NCBI GenBank assembly: GCA_000496215.1
Contig: KI543211.1
Coordinates: forward strand, 16,381-24,354
Direction: 5' to 3'
Origin: an uncultured archaeon A07HN63
Lineage (GTDB): Archaea; Halobacteriota; Halobacteria; Halobacteriales; Haloferacaceae
DNA length: 7,974 bases
The notes beneath the pieces are model-generated. The model searched no databases. It saw only the letters and a list, made by a program, of their open reading frames with translations, and had not been told where the DNA came from. This document shows positions 1-5,082 of this stretch, piece after piece. The translations under genes were made by a program, and so were the position numbers. Within the stretch, counting starts at the first letter, position 1; each line of letters starts with the position of its first letter.

Positions 1-247
1 GCGGCCCCGAGGCCCCGCCGACCTCCGAGAGCACCGTCTTGCCCGCGGTTTTGACGACCGTCTGGGCGTCAGGGTCGTCAAGCTCGGCGACGGCGTCGGC
101 GGCTTCGGCCCAGCCACGGGCCATGTTGCCGCCGTGGTCGGCGTCGCCGATGGCGGAGTCGAGGTCGGTCAGGTGGTCGCGCTCGGCCTCGATGCGCTCG
201 GCGACGGCTTCGACGGCGGCGACGACGGCGTCGGCGTCCCCGGTCAT
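1..247 (-). CDS. dhaL: Dihydroxyacetone kinase subunit DhaL, ADP-binding subunit (N-terminal part only)
   Basis: The first 82 residues are visible; the rest lies beyond the left edge. The minus-strand translation carries LDSAIGDADHGGNMARG, which is the DhaL metal/nucleotide site: Asp30, Asp35 and Asp37 fall at the same numbers as the Mg-binding aspartates of E. coli DhaL. The last visible residues, VGGASGP, match the conserved glycine-rich loop that follows. In the family, DhaL holds ADP/ATP as a cofactor and passes phosphate from DhaM to dihydroxyacetone bound on DhaK, in the cytoplasm. The start ATG (247-245) overlaps the dhaK stop as ATGA, so the two are probably translationally coupled; no Shine-Dalgarno is seen. 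DhaL stands as a separate protein from DhaK, which points to the PTS-type three-subunit enzyme rather than the fused ATP-dependent kinase. That dhaM follows to the left is inference. Confidence 0.93.
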   Translation of the reverse strand, partial: MTGDADAVVAAVEAVAERIEAERDHLTDLDSAIGDADHGGNMARGWAEAADAVAELDDPDAQTVVKTAGKTVLSEVGGASGP

Positions 248-1239
248 TGCACTGTCAGACCGGGGGTGTCGGCCGGCGCGGCGAGCAACTCCTTGAGCTC
301 GTCGTCGACCGCACAGACCGTGATCGACGCCCCCTCCATATCCAGCGAGGTCATGTAGTCGCCGACCCACGCGTCCCACGTTTCGAGGCCGTGGTCGCCG
401 AGAATCTCCTGCAGTTTGCGGTTGACGACGAACAGCTCCATCAGCGGCGTGCCGCCCATCCCGTTGACGATGGTGGCGACCTCTTGGCCCTCGTCGAGAT
501 CAAGATCGTCGAGGACGCTCTCGGTGAGCTCCGCGGTGATCTCGTCGGCCGACATCACGTCGGTGCGCTCGGTGCCGGGCTCGCCGTGGATCCCGATCCC
601 GAGTTCGATCTCGTCCTCGGGCAGGTCGAACGTCGCCTCGCCCTTTTCGGGCGTAATGCAGGACGTGAGCGCCATCCCCATGGTGCCGACATTGTCGACG
701 ACCTTCTGGGCGACTCGCTGGACCTCGTCGAGGTCCGCGCCCTCGGCGGCTTTCGCGCCCGCGGCCTTGTGGACGAGGATCGTCCCGCAGACCCCGCGCC
801 GGCCCGAAGTATAGAGCGAATCCTCGACAGCGACATCGTCGTTGACGACAACCGTGGCGACATCGGTGCCCTCCATCTCGACCATCTCGATAGCGGTCTC
901 GAAGTTCATCACGTCGCCCTCGTAGTTCTTGATTACCGCCAGTACCCCCTCGCCGCTGTCGCAGGCGGCGATGAGTGCCTCGAACTCGTCGGCGGTCGGC
1001 GAGGAGAACACGTCGCCGGCGGCCGCGCCGTCGAGCATCCCGTCGCCGATATAGCCGCCGTGGGTCGGCTCGTGGCCGCTGCCGCCGCCGGAGACGACGG
1101 CGACCGTGTCGTCGACGGGCGCGTCGTCACGCACCAGTACCTGTGTATCGGGGAGCCGCCGCATGCCCGGATAGGCGGCGGTCATCCCGTCGAGCATTTC
1201 GTCGACCACATCGTCGGAGTCGTTGATCAGTTTCTTCAT
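244..1239 (-). CDS. dhaK: Dihydroxyacetone kinase subunit DhaK, substrate-binding subunit
   Basis: The 331-residue product binds dihydroxyacetone through a covalent hemiaminal with histidine and presents it for phosphorylation to DHA phosphate. Visible motifs are SGGGSGHEPTHGGYIGDGML (with His56), KNYEGDVMNFETA (Asp109) and GIGIHGEPGTER (His218, the covalent substrate ligand). Counted from MKKLINDSDD these residues fall on exactly the E. coli DhaK numbers, which is why I prefer the ATG at 1239. Two further in-frame ATGs lie upstream (1245 and 1251). The AT-rich box at 1275-1282 would place a transcript start at about 1251, so a leaderless start giving MKMVMKKLIN is a real alternative. It is a little shorter than E. 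coli DhaK (356 residues) because a surface insertion after about residue 240 is missing. The stop overlaps dhaL by four bases (ATGA). It is the first gene of the dha transcription unit, 102 bases after the upstream unknown gene (114 to the chosen start). Confidence 0.96.
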   Translation of the reverse strand: MKKLINDSDDVVDEMLDGMTAAYPGMRRLPDTQVLVRDDAPVDDTVAVVSGGGSGHEPTHGGYIGDGMLDGAAAGDVFSSPTADEFEALIAACDSGEGVLAVIKNYEGDVMNFETAIEMVEMEGTDVATVVVNDDVAVEDSLYTSGRRGVCGTILVHKAAGAKAAEGADLDEVQRVAQKVVDNVGTMGMALTSCITPEKGEATFDLPEDEIELGIGIHGEPGTERTDVMSADEITAELTESVLDDLDLDEGQEVATIVNGMGGTPLMELFVVNRKLQEILGDHGLETWDAWVGDYMTSLDMEGASITVCAVDDELKELLAAPADTPGLTVQ

Positions 1240-1274
1240 GACCATCTTCATGATCGTCCGTGATAGACTAAAGA

Positions 1275-1285
1275 CTAATTATGTA
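1275..1285 (-). promoter_or_regulatory. Probable TATA box of the dhaK-dhaL unit
   Basis: On the minus strand this reads TACATAATTAG, the only AT-rich patch in the 102-base gap upstream of dhaK. Its centre is about 27 bases before the ATG at 1251, the spacing expected for an archaeal TATA box driving a leaderless or near-leaderless transcript. Just upstream on the minus strand lies GTTGT-N17-ACAAC (forward strand about 1287-1313), a short interrupted inverted repeat that could be an operator, though the arms are only five bases. Assignment rests on composition and spacing alone. Confidence 0.45.
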
Positions 1286-1353
1286 GCGTTGTCACGTTAC
1301 AGGAGTAGTACAACCCCGTAGTCACCATGGCAGGTGCTGAAACCGCGGGCAAG

Positions 1354-2622
1354 CTACGCGATTTCGGTCTCCTCAAGTACGGTTTCGATGGCGTCGATGG
1401 CGTCGGTGACGGCAGCGAGGTCGTCGTCGATAGCGCCCGACGCGACCCGGTCGAACTCCGCGTCGCTCAACTCGGCGTCGGCGAGGGCGACCTCTCGCAG
1501 GCGGTCGTACTCGTCGCGACGCGTGAAGCGAGCGAGACGGCGGCGCGCAGCCTCGACAGGGTTCTCGTCGGGAAGATCGGCGTCGATCTCCAGTTCGGTC
1601 GCGGTGGTGTCGTCCCCGTTGCCGGCGGTTGCATCGTCAGGGTCGCCACCGCTGTCGCCGCTGGCACCGCCGTCGCTCGAATCGTCGACGAATACGGAAT
1701 CGAGCCGCCGAACAAGCGGGGCTATCTCGTCGAGTCGTGTCCGGAGCGTCGCCGCCTCGGCGGGCGGCCAGTCGACACGGAACGGCTCGGCGTCGAGGCG
1801 GTCGAGGTAGGTCTGGTGGACAGCGACGTTGGTGCGGAGCGCGCCGGGGTCGTCGACGTAGTGATCGAGTTTCGACGGCGAGTAGTCGGCGTACTCGACG
1901 AGCGTCGCCAGCGGCTCGGTGCCCGCTGGATAGGATTCGATGTAGTCGACCAGATCCCGCGGCGGCTGATCGACACCGATCAGCGGGCGGTCGGCCGCGT
2001 CATCGAGCAGGGCGAACAGCTCGCGGGCCGGCCGGGTCGTGCGGAACCCCTCGAAGGCGGTCTCGACGGCCGCGTTGTAGGTCTCGACCGGCTTCCGGAG
2101 CGGATCGAGATCGGCGTCGAGATCGACGTCACCGAGCCGCTGGAGGCGACGCAGCCGGTCGGCCTCCTCGCGGAGGTCGTCGCGTCGTTCCTTTGCGTCG
2201 TGGCGGGCCGAGCGGTAGGCGTCGCGGGCGGCCTCGCGTTCCTCCAGCAGGGCGACCGCCTCGTGGGCGGCGTCAATCTCCTCGCGGGCGAACTCGAAGT
2301 CCGACTGGTTCAGCCGCCGTTTGTCGAGTCGGTCGCTGACGCGCTCGAAGGCGTCGGCGGCGAAGGTGTCGTCGGACAACTCCTCGACGAGCGCGAGGAT
2401 CTCGTTTTGGAATTCGAGGTAGGCCGTGAAGTCGCCGGTGCCGGTCGCGCTGTCCTCGTAATCGTCGAGCAGCCGGGTCGCCCGGCGGTAGGCATCTGCC
2501 GCGGCCTCGATTGCTGCTTCGCCCTCCTCCTCGATAGCGGCCTCGGCGGCCTGTAGCCGGTCGGCGGTCTCGCGGAGGTCGGCGACGACGGCCGGCGGCG
2601 ATTCGATCTCGGGCGCAACCAT
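1354..2622 (-). CDS. Haloarchaeal coiled-coil protein of unknown function (DUF7118-like)
   Basis: This encodes a 422-residue acidic soluble protein with no signal peptide, membrane segment or catalytic motif that I recognise. Residues about 12-165 are rich in Ala, Glu, Arg and Asp with heptad-like spacing (for example AAEAAIEEEGEAAIEAAADA and LREEADRLRRLQRL) and should form long helices or coiled coils. Residues about 180-310 look globular and mixed (EGFRTTRPARELFALLDDAA, LVEYADYSPSKLDHYVDDPG). Residues about 312-345 are a low-complexity Asp/Gly/Ser linker, and a helical tail follows to the C-terminus. From memory it resembles the haloarchaeal family Pfam labels DUF7118; that needs a search. 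The ATG at 2622 is one base past the hisI stop, so the two are surely cotranscribed and probably translationally coupled. An in-frame ATG at 2640 would overlap hisI and is less likely. The frame stays open to 2976, but that part is a shadow of hisI. Confidence 0.85.
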   Translation of the reverse strand: MVAPEIESPPAVVADLRETADRLQAAEAAIEEEGEAAIEAAADAYRRATRLLDDYEDSATGTGDFTAYLEFQNEILALVEELSDDTFAADAFERVSDRLDKRRLNQSDFEFAREEIDAAHEAVALLEEREAARDAYRSARHDAKERRDDLREEADRLRRLQRLGDVDLDADLDPLRKPVETYNAAVETAFEGFRTTRPARELFALLDDAADRPLIGVDQPPRDLVDYIESYPAGTEPLATLVEYADYSPSKLDHYVDDPGALRTNVAVHQTYLDRLDAEPFRVDWPPAEAATLRTRLDEIAPLVRRLDSVFVDDSSDGGASGDSGGDPDDATAGNGDDTTATELEIDADLPDENPVEAARRRLARFTRRDEYDRLREVALADAELSDAEFDRVASGAIDDDLAAVTDAIDAIETVLEETEIA

Positions 2623-2623
2623 C

Positions 2624-2992
2624 TTACTCGTAGACTGCATCGGGGTCGAAGACGGTGTCGGCGACCTCCTCGCCGTCGATGGTGCGGTAGAAACAGGTCT
2701 CGCGGCCGGTGTGACAGGCGCCGCCTTCCTGCGCAACGAGGTACAGCAGCGTGTCGGCGTCACAATCGACCCGGACCTCGCTGACCGACTGCGTGTGGCC
2801 GCTGGTCGCGCCTTTCTCCCAGAGTTCGTCGCGGCTGCGGGAGTAGTAGTGCGCCCGGCCGGTCTCCAGCGTCCTGTCGAGGGCCTCGGGCGAGACGTAG
2901 GCGAGCATGAGCACGTCCTTCGAGTCGGCGTCCTGTGCGATGGCGGGGACGAGCCCGCTATCGCCGAAGTCGACATCGATCCGATCGGTCAT
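2624..2992 (-). CDS. hisI: Phosphoribosyl-AMP cyclohydrolase HisI
   Basis: The 122-residue cytoplasmic enzyme opens the adenine ring of phosphoribosyl-AMP, the third step of histidine biosynthesis. The metal sites are all visible: Asp76, Cys77, Asp78 and Asp80 in VDCDADTLLYL, then Cys93 in EGGACHTGRETCFYR and Cys100 in the same stretch. This matches the three zinc cysteines and the magnesium aspartates known for the family. Other hallmarks are VLMLAYVSPEAL, GRAHYYSRSRDELWEKGATS and GHTQSV. The length is normal for the stand-alone archaeal form without the HisE domain. The ATG at 2992 precedes MTDRIDVDFGDSGLVPAIAQ, the expected N-terminus. The gene is divergent from pcm, with 100 bases between the two starts, and leads a two-gene unit with the coiled-coil protein. 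No other his genes are nearby, as is usual in haloarchaea where his genes are scattered. Confidence 0.97.
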   Translation of the reverse strand: MTDRIDVDFGDSGLVPAIAQDADSKDVLMLAYVSPEALDRTLETGRAHYYSRSRDELWEKGATSGHTQSVSEVRVDCDADTLLYLVAQEGGACHTGRETCFYRTIDGEEVADTVFDPDAVYE

Positions 2993-3016
2993 TGCGTCGA
3001 TTCAGCGGGGCGAGGC

Positions 3017-3025
3017 GAATAGGCC
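3017..3025 (-). promoter_or_regulatory. Possible hisI promoter element
   Basis: The minus strand reads GGCCTATTC, lying 25-33 bases before the hisI ATG, where a TATA-like element of a leaderless haloarchaeal transcript should sit. The element is weak in AT content. It is the only candidate in the divergent hisI-pcm gap for this strand. Confidence 0.3.
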
Positions 3026-3053
3026 TTTCCCGTCGTGGCAATGGACTGCCGAG

Positions 3054-3068
3054 AGCCGTAACGGCTAC
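3054..3068 (+). promoter_or_regulatory. Probable pcm promoter element with small inverted repeat
   Basis: The sequence AGCCG-TAA-CGGCT (3054-3066) is an inverted repeat with five-base arms and a three-base spacer. It overlaps ACGGCTAC at 3061-3068, which begins 32 bases before the chosen pcm ATG at 3093. The same octamer sits 33 bases before the NUDIX gene start, which supports a promoter role rather than chance. The GC-rich character makes it a weak TATA box at best. Confidence 0.4.
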
Positions 3069-3092
3069 ATGTGTGGTGCGGAAACACCCACC

Positions 3093-3716
3093 ATGGAGAT
3101 GGCGACTGCCCGCGACCGGCTGGTCGACAGTCTCGTCGCCACCGAGGTCGTCACCAAGTCCTCGACCGCCGAGGCACTGCGAGCCGTCCCGCGCCACGAG
3201 TTCGTCGACGACGACCAGCAGGAACTGGCCTATCAGGACCGCCCGCTGCCGATTGGTAACGACCAGACGATCAGCGCGCCACATATCGTCGGCCAGATGC
3301 TCGACCTCATCAACGTCGAGCCGGGCGACCGCGTCCTCGAGATCGGGACCGGCTGTGGCTATCACGCCGCCGTCACCGCCGAGGTCGTCGGCGACGGCAA
3401 CGTCTACAGCGTCGAGTACGACGAGGAACTCGGCGAGGCCGCCCGCGAGCGACTCGCCGATCTCGGCTACGACGTGGCGGTCCGGATCGGCGACGGCCGC
3501 GAGGGCTGGCCCGAGCACGCCCCCGTCGACGCCAGCTATCTCACCTGTGCGGCCGCCGAACCGCCGACCGACGTGATCGAACAGACCGCGACCGACGGCG
3601 TCGTCGTCGGGCCGTTCGGTGAGGGCCAGCAGCAACTCCAGCGGCTCGTCCCCCAGCCCGACGGCGGCTACGAGGCCGAAACCATCGCCCCGGTTCGGTT
3701 CGTCCCGATGCAGTGA
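3093..3716 (+). CDS. pcm: Protein-L-isoaspartate O-methyltransferase (PCMT), canonical copy
   Basis: The 207-residue cytoplasmic enzyme uses S-adenosylmethionine to methylate L-isoaspartyl residues in damaged proteins and so starts their repair. The order of motifs is canonical: RHEFV (34-38); AYQDRPLPIGNDQTISAPHI (46-65), containing the QTIS loop with Ser61 that marks the active site; SAM motif I VLEIGTGCGYHAAV (81-94); the acidic motif YSVEYDEEL (105-113) that binds the SAM ribose; GDGREGWPEHAP (133-144); and the C-terminal VRFVPM. The length is typical for archaeal PCMT. I chose ATG 3093 for family length and for the promoter spacing. ATG 3069 (MCGAETPT extension) and ATG 3099 are in frame. 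It is divergent from hisI, and a PCMT-like paralogue lies 284 bases downstream on the same strand, so this looks like an old tandem duplication. Confidence 0.96.
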   Translation: MEMATARDRLVDSLVATEVVTKSSTAEALRAVPRHEFVDDDQQELAYQDRPLPIGNDQTISAPHIVGQMLDLINVEPGDRVLEIGTGCGYHAAVTAEVVGDGNVYSVEYDEELGEAARERLADLGYDVAVRIGDGREGWPEHAPVDASYLTCAAAEPPTDVIEQTATDGVVVGPFGEGQQQLQRLVPQPDGGYEAETIAPVRFVPMQ

Positions 3717-3718
3717 GC

Positions 3719-3730
3719 GCGGTCGACCGC
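3719..3730. repeat. 12-bp perfect palindrome just after pcm
   Basis: GCGGTCGACCGC is self-complementary and begins three bases after the pcm stop codon. A second GACCGCGG follows at 3736-3743 and could pair with the left arm to form a larger hairpin closed by GAGCG/CGCTC. No T-run follows, so a classical terminator is not evident; it may act as a 3' end structure. Confidence 0.4.
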
Positions 3731-3919
3731 AGGGAGACCGCGGCCCGCTCGAACGGCGACCAACGGGAGCCCTGAGAGTTCCGGGCGTTCTGCGAGTCGG
3801 GCGGGATCGTCGATGCCGCTGGAAGCCGGCTGTAGGCCGGCGACGAAGCGAGCAGCACCTCGAAAGACGAGTGCCAGCGAGTCTCTCGGTGGTCGAGCCG
3901 CCGGGGGCTTTCGAGCTGT

Positions 3920-3956
3920 GCTCGATACAATCGCGCTACGCCGTACAGTATCGAGC
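3920..3956. promoter_or_regulatory. 9-bp inverted repeat upstream of the PCMT paralogue (operator candidate)
   Basis: GCTCGATAC (3920-3928) and GTATCGAGC (3948-3956) are perfect reverse complements separated by 19 bases. The core GTATCGA appears again in direct orientation at 3992-3998, two bases before the ATG. Three copies in 80 bases upstream of one start, flanking the promoter box, suggest binding sites for a regulator, although a stem-loop is also possible. Confidence 0.45.
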
Positions 3957-3957
3957 G

Positions 3958-3976
3958 ACCGCGCGGTGGGATTAAG
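3958..3976 (+). promoter_or_regulatory. Probable promoter of the PCMT-like gene, with 10-bp palindrome
   Basis: ATTAAG at 3971-3976 lies 25-30 bases before the ATG at 4001, the correct place for a TATA-like box of a leaderless transcript. Directly upstream, where the BRE element sits, is the perfect palindrome ACCGCGCGGT (3958-3967). Overlap of the palindrome with the BRE zone would fit repression, but this is inference from position. Confidence 0.45.
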
Positions 3977-4000
3977 CCGCTCGACACCGGAGTATCGACA

Positions 4001-4753
4001 ATGGATCACGCAACGCTCCGGGCCGATATGGTCGACCGGCTGGAGCACAATCTCCAGCAGTCGCTCGGCCCCGCAGTGCTCGATGCCCTCCAGAGCGTGC
4101 CGCGCCACGAGTTCGTCGACAACGCCTACGAGCCCGGCAGCGACGAGGTCGCCGGCTCCCGCGTGCTCGGCCCCCGGACGGTCGCACGACTGGTTGGGGC
4201 ACTCGACGCGAACGAGGGCGACGAGACGCTCGTCGTCGGCGCGGGCGTCGGCTACACGGCGGCGGTGCTGGCCGAAATCGTCGGCGGTCGCCACGTCCAC
4301 GCGGTCGATATCGACCGCCAGCTCGTCCATCTCGCCCGGGACAACCTCGCGGCAGCTGGGTACGACGCCGTACTGGTCGACTGCCACGATGGGGCACGCG
4401 GATTTCCCGAGTACGCCCCGTTCGACCGGGTGCTGATCGAGAGCGCGGTCGTCGACCCGCCGCGGGCAATCCGCGAGCAACTCGGCGAGGCGGGCCGGAT
4501 CGTCTTCCCGCGGGGGACAGCCGAGCAGACGCTCGTCGCCGTCGAGGCCGACAGCGATGGGACGCTCGACGCGGTCGGGGAATTTGGACCGGTGCGGTTC
4601 CGACCGATGCTGGTCGACGGCGAGCAGCCCAGCGGTCACGAGCGCAACCGGACCCGCCGCGAGGACGCCGAGTTCGACTCGCAGGGCTACTTTGCGAAGA
4701 CGGGCTGGGAGTACGAGTGGCTCGACTGGGACGAGCGACTGGAGTCCCGGTAG
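4001..4753 (+). CDS. Divergent PCMT-like methyltransferase paralogue
   Basis: The 250-residue product is clearly a relative of Pcm upstream. It shares VPRHEFVD (33-40), a motif I VVGAGVGYTAAVLAEIVG (78-95), an acidic VDID (102-105), and the C-terminal GPVRFRPM (196-203). It differs where it matters. The stretch equal to AYQDRPLPIGNDQTIS in Pcm is shortened and replaced by about DEVAGSRVLGPRTVARL (48-64), so the conserved QTIS active-site serine is missing, and motif I lacks the usual glutamate (VVGAGVG for LEIGTGCG). It also has a tail of about 45 residues (206-250) rich in charge and aromatics (YFAKTGWEYEWLDWDERL). I infer SAM binding is plausible but isoaspartyl methylation is doubtful; it may have another substrate. 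It has its own promoter signals and is followed 40 bases later by a small membrane protein gene on the same strand. Confidence 0.85.
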   Translation: MDHATLRADMVDRLEHNLQQSLGPAVLDALQSVPRHEFVDNAYEPGSDEVAGSRVLGPRTVARLVGALDANEGDETLVVGAGVGYTAAVLAEIVGGRHVHAVDIDRQLVHLARDNLAAAGYDAVLVDCHDGARGFPEYAPFDRVLIESAVVDPPRAIREQLGEAGRIVFPRGTAEQTLVAVEADSDGTLDAVGEFGPVRFRPMLVDGEQPSGHERNRTRREDAEFDSQGYFAKTGWEYEWLDWDERLESR

Positions 4754-4793
4754 GAAGCGATACACTCAGGGCCGTCGCCGTTCAAGCCCGACC

Positions 4794-5069
4794 GTGGCCG
4801 GATCAGAGTCCCCAGAGGAGTCAGCGGAGGCCGCCGAAAATGGCGGCTTCGCCGCGCTCACGCTGAAAGAGCGGATCGCCGTCGCAACCGCCCAGAACCC
4901 GACGAAGGCGATGTCGGTGCTCGTGTTGTTCCTGTTTTCGCTGGCGTTTTTCGTCGCCTTCGTCCTCGCGTTTCCGGCGCTGGCCGGCGTGTTCACCGTC
5001 GGGCTGGTCGTGCTCGCCGGCATCGCCGTCGCGGGGTATCTCCTGCTCAATCGACTTGAGTCGGGGTAG
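4794..5069 (+). CDS. Small membrane protein with two transmembrane segments
   Basis: This 91-residue hypothetical protein has a short acidic cytoplasmic-type head (AGSESPEESAEAAENGGFAA), an amphipathic stretch LTLKERIAVATAQNPTKA, and two hydrophobic segments: about residues 40-61 (SVLVLFLFSLAFFVAFVLAF) and about 64-86 (GVFTVGLVVLAGIAVAGYLL). It ends in NRLESG. The start is a GTG at 4794, as no in-frame ATG lies between the previous gene and the first membrane segment. The only internal ATG (4911) would remove the soluble head. It lies 40 bases after the PCMT paralogue on the same strand and may be cotranscribed; GATACA at 4759-4764, about 30 bases before the GTG, could be its own weak promoter. 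Its stop is 13 bases from the convergent transducer stop. I do not recognise the family and give no function. Confidence 0.7.
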   Translation: MAGSESPEESAEAAENGGFAALTLKERIAVATAQNPTKAMSVLVLFLFSLAFFVAFVLAFPALAGVFTVGLVVLAGIAVAGYLLLNRLESG

Positions 5070-5082
5070 CGGCCGAGTGCTG

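Larger units (their letters stand above)
3717..4000. other. Structured intergenic region between pcm and its paralogue
   Basis: These 284 bases hold no convincing gene; the frames that cross them are low-quality and lack motifs. The region is rich in short inverted repeats. GCCGGC-TGTAG-GCCGGC lies at 3825-3841. GCACCTCG-AAAGA-CGAGTGC lies at 3855-3874, with one bulged C. TCGAGCC pairs with GGCTTTCGA over 3893-3914, with a two-base bulge. TCGAGC-TGT-GCTCGA lies at 3911-3925. The right end carries the paralogue's promoter. The chain of hairpins could be a structured 5' or 3' RNA element, a remnant of a mobile repeat, or chance in GC-rich DNA. Confidence 0.4.

Noticed and set aside
247..1263. 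338-residue open frame on the plus strand opposite dhaK
   Set aside because: Antisense shadow of dhaK in high-GC DNA; no recognisable motif, while the minus strand encodes a complete DhaK.
1327..2556. 409-residue open frame on the plus strand opposite the coiled-coil gene
   Set aside because: The translation is Val/Gly/Arg-rich with no domain; haloarchaeal codon bias (G/C third position) leaves long antisense frames open. The minus-strand reading is acidic and halophile-like.
2623..2976. 118-residue upstream extension of the coiled-coil protein
   Set aside because: Lies entirely over hisI in another frame and is Ser/Thr/Arg-rich, unlike haloarchaeal proteins; the ATG at 2622 fits a one-base junction.
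2907..3092. N-terminal extension of Pcm into hisI
   Set aside because: Overlaps the start of the divergent hisI gene and its promoter region; PCMT family length fits ATG 3093.
3813..4436. 207-residue plus-strand frame crossing the intergenic region
   Set aside because: Arg/Ser/Thr-rich, overlaps the real PCMT paralogue out of frame, and has no family features.
3668..4765. 365-residue minus-strand frame over the PCMT paralogue
   Set aside because: Shadow of the plus-strand gene; no motif and poor composition.
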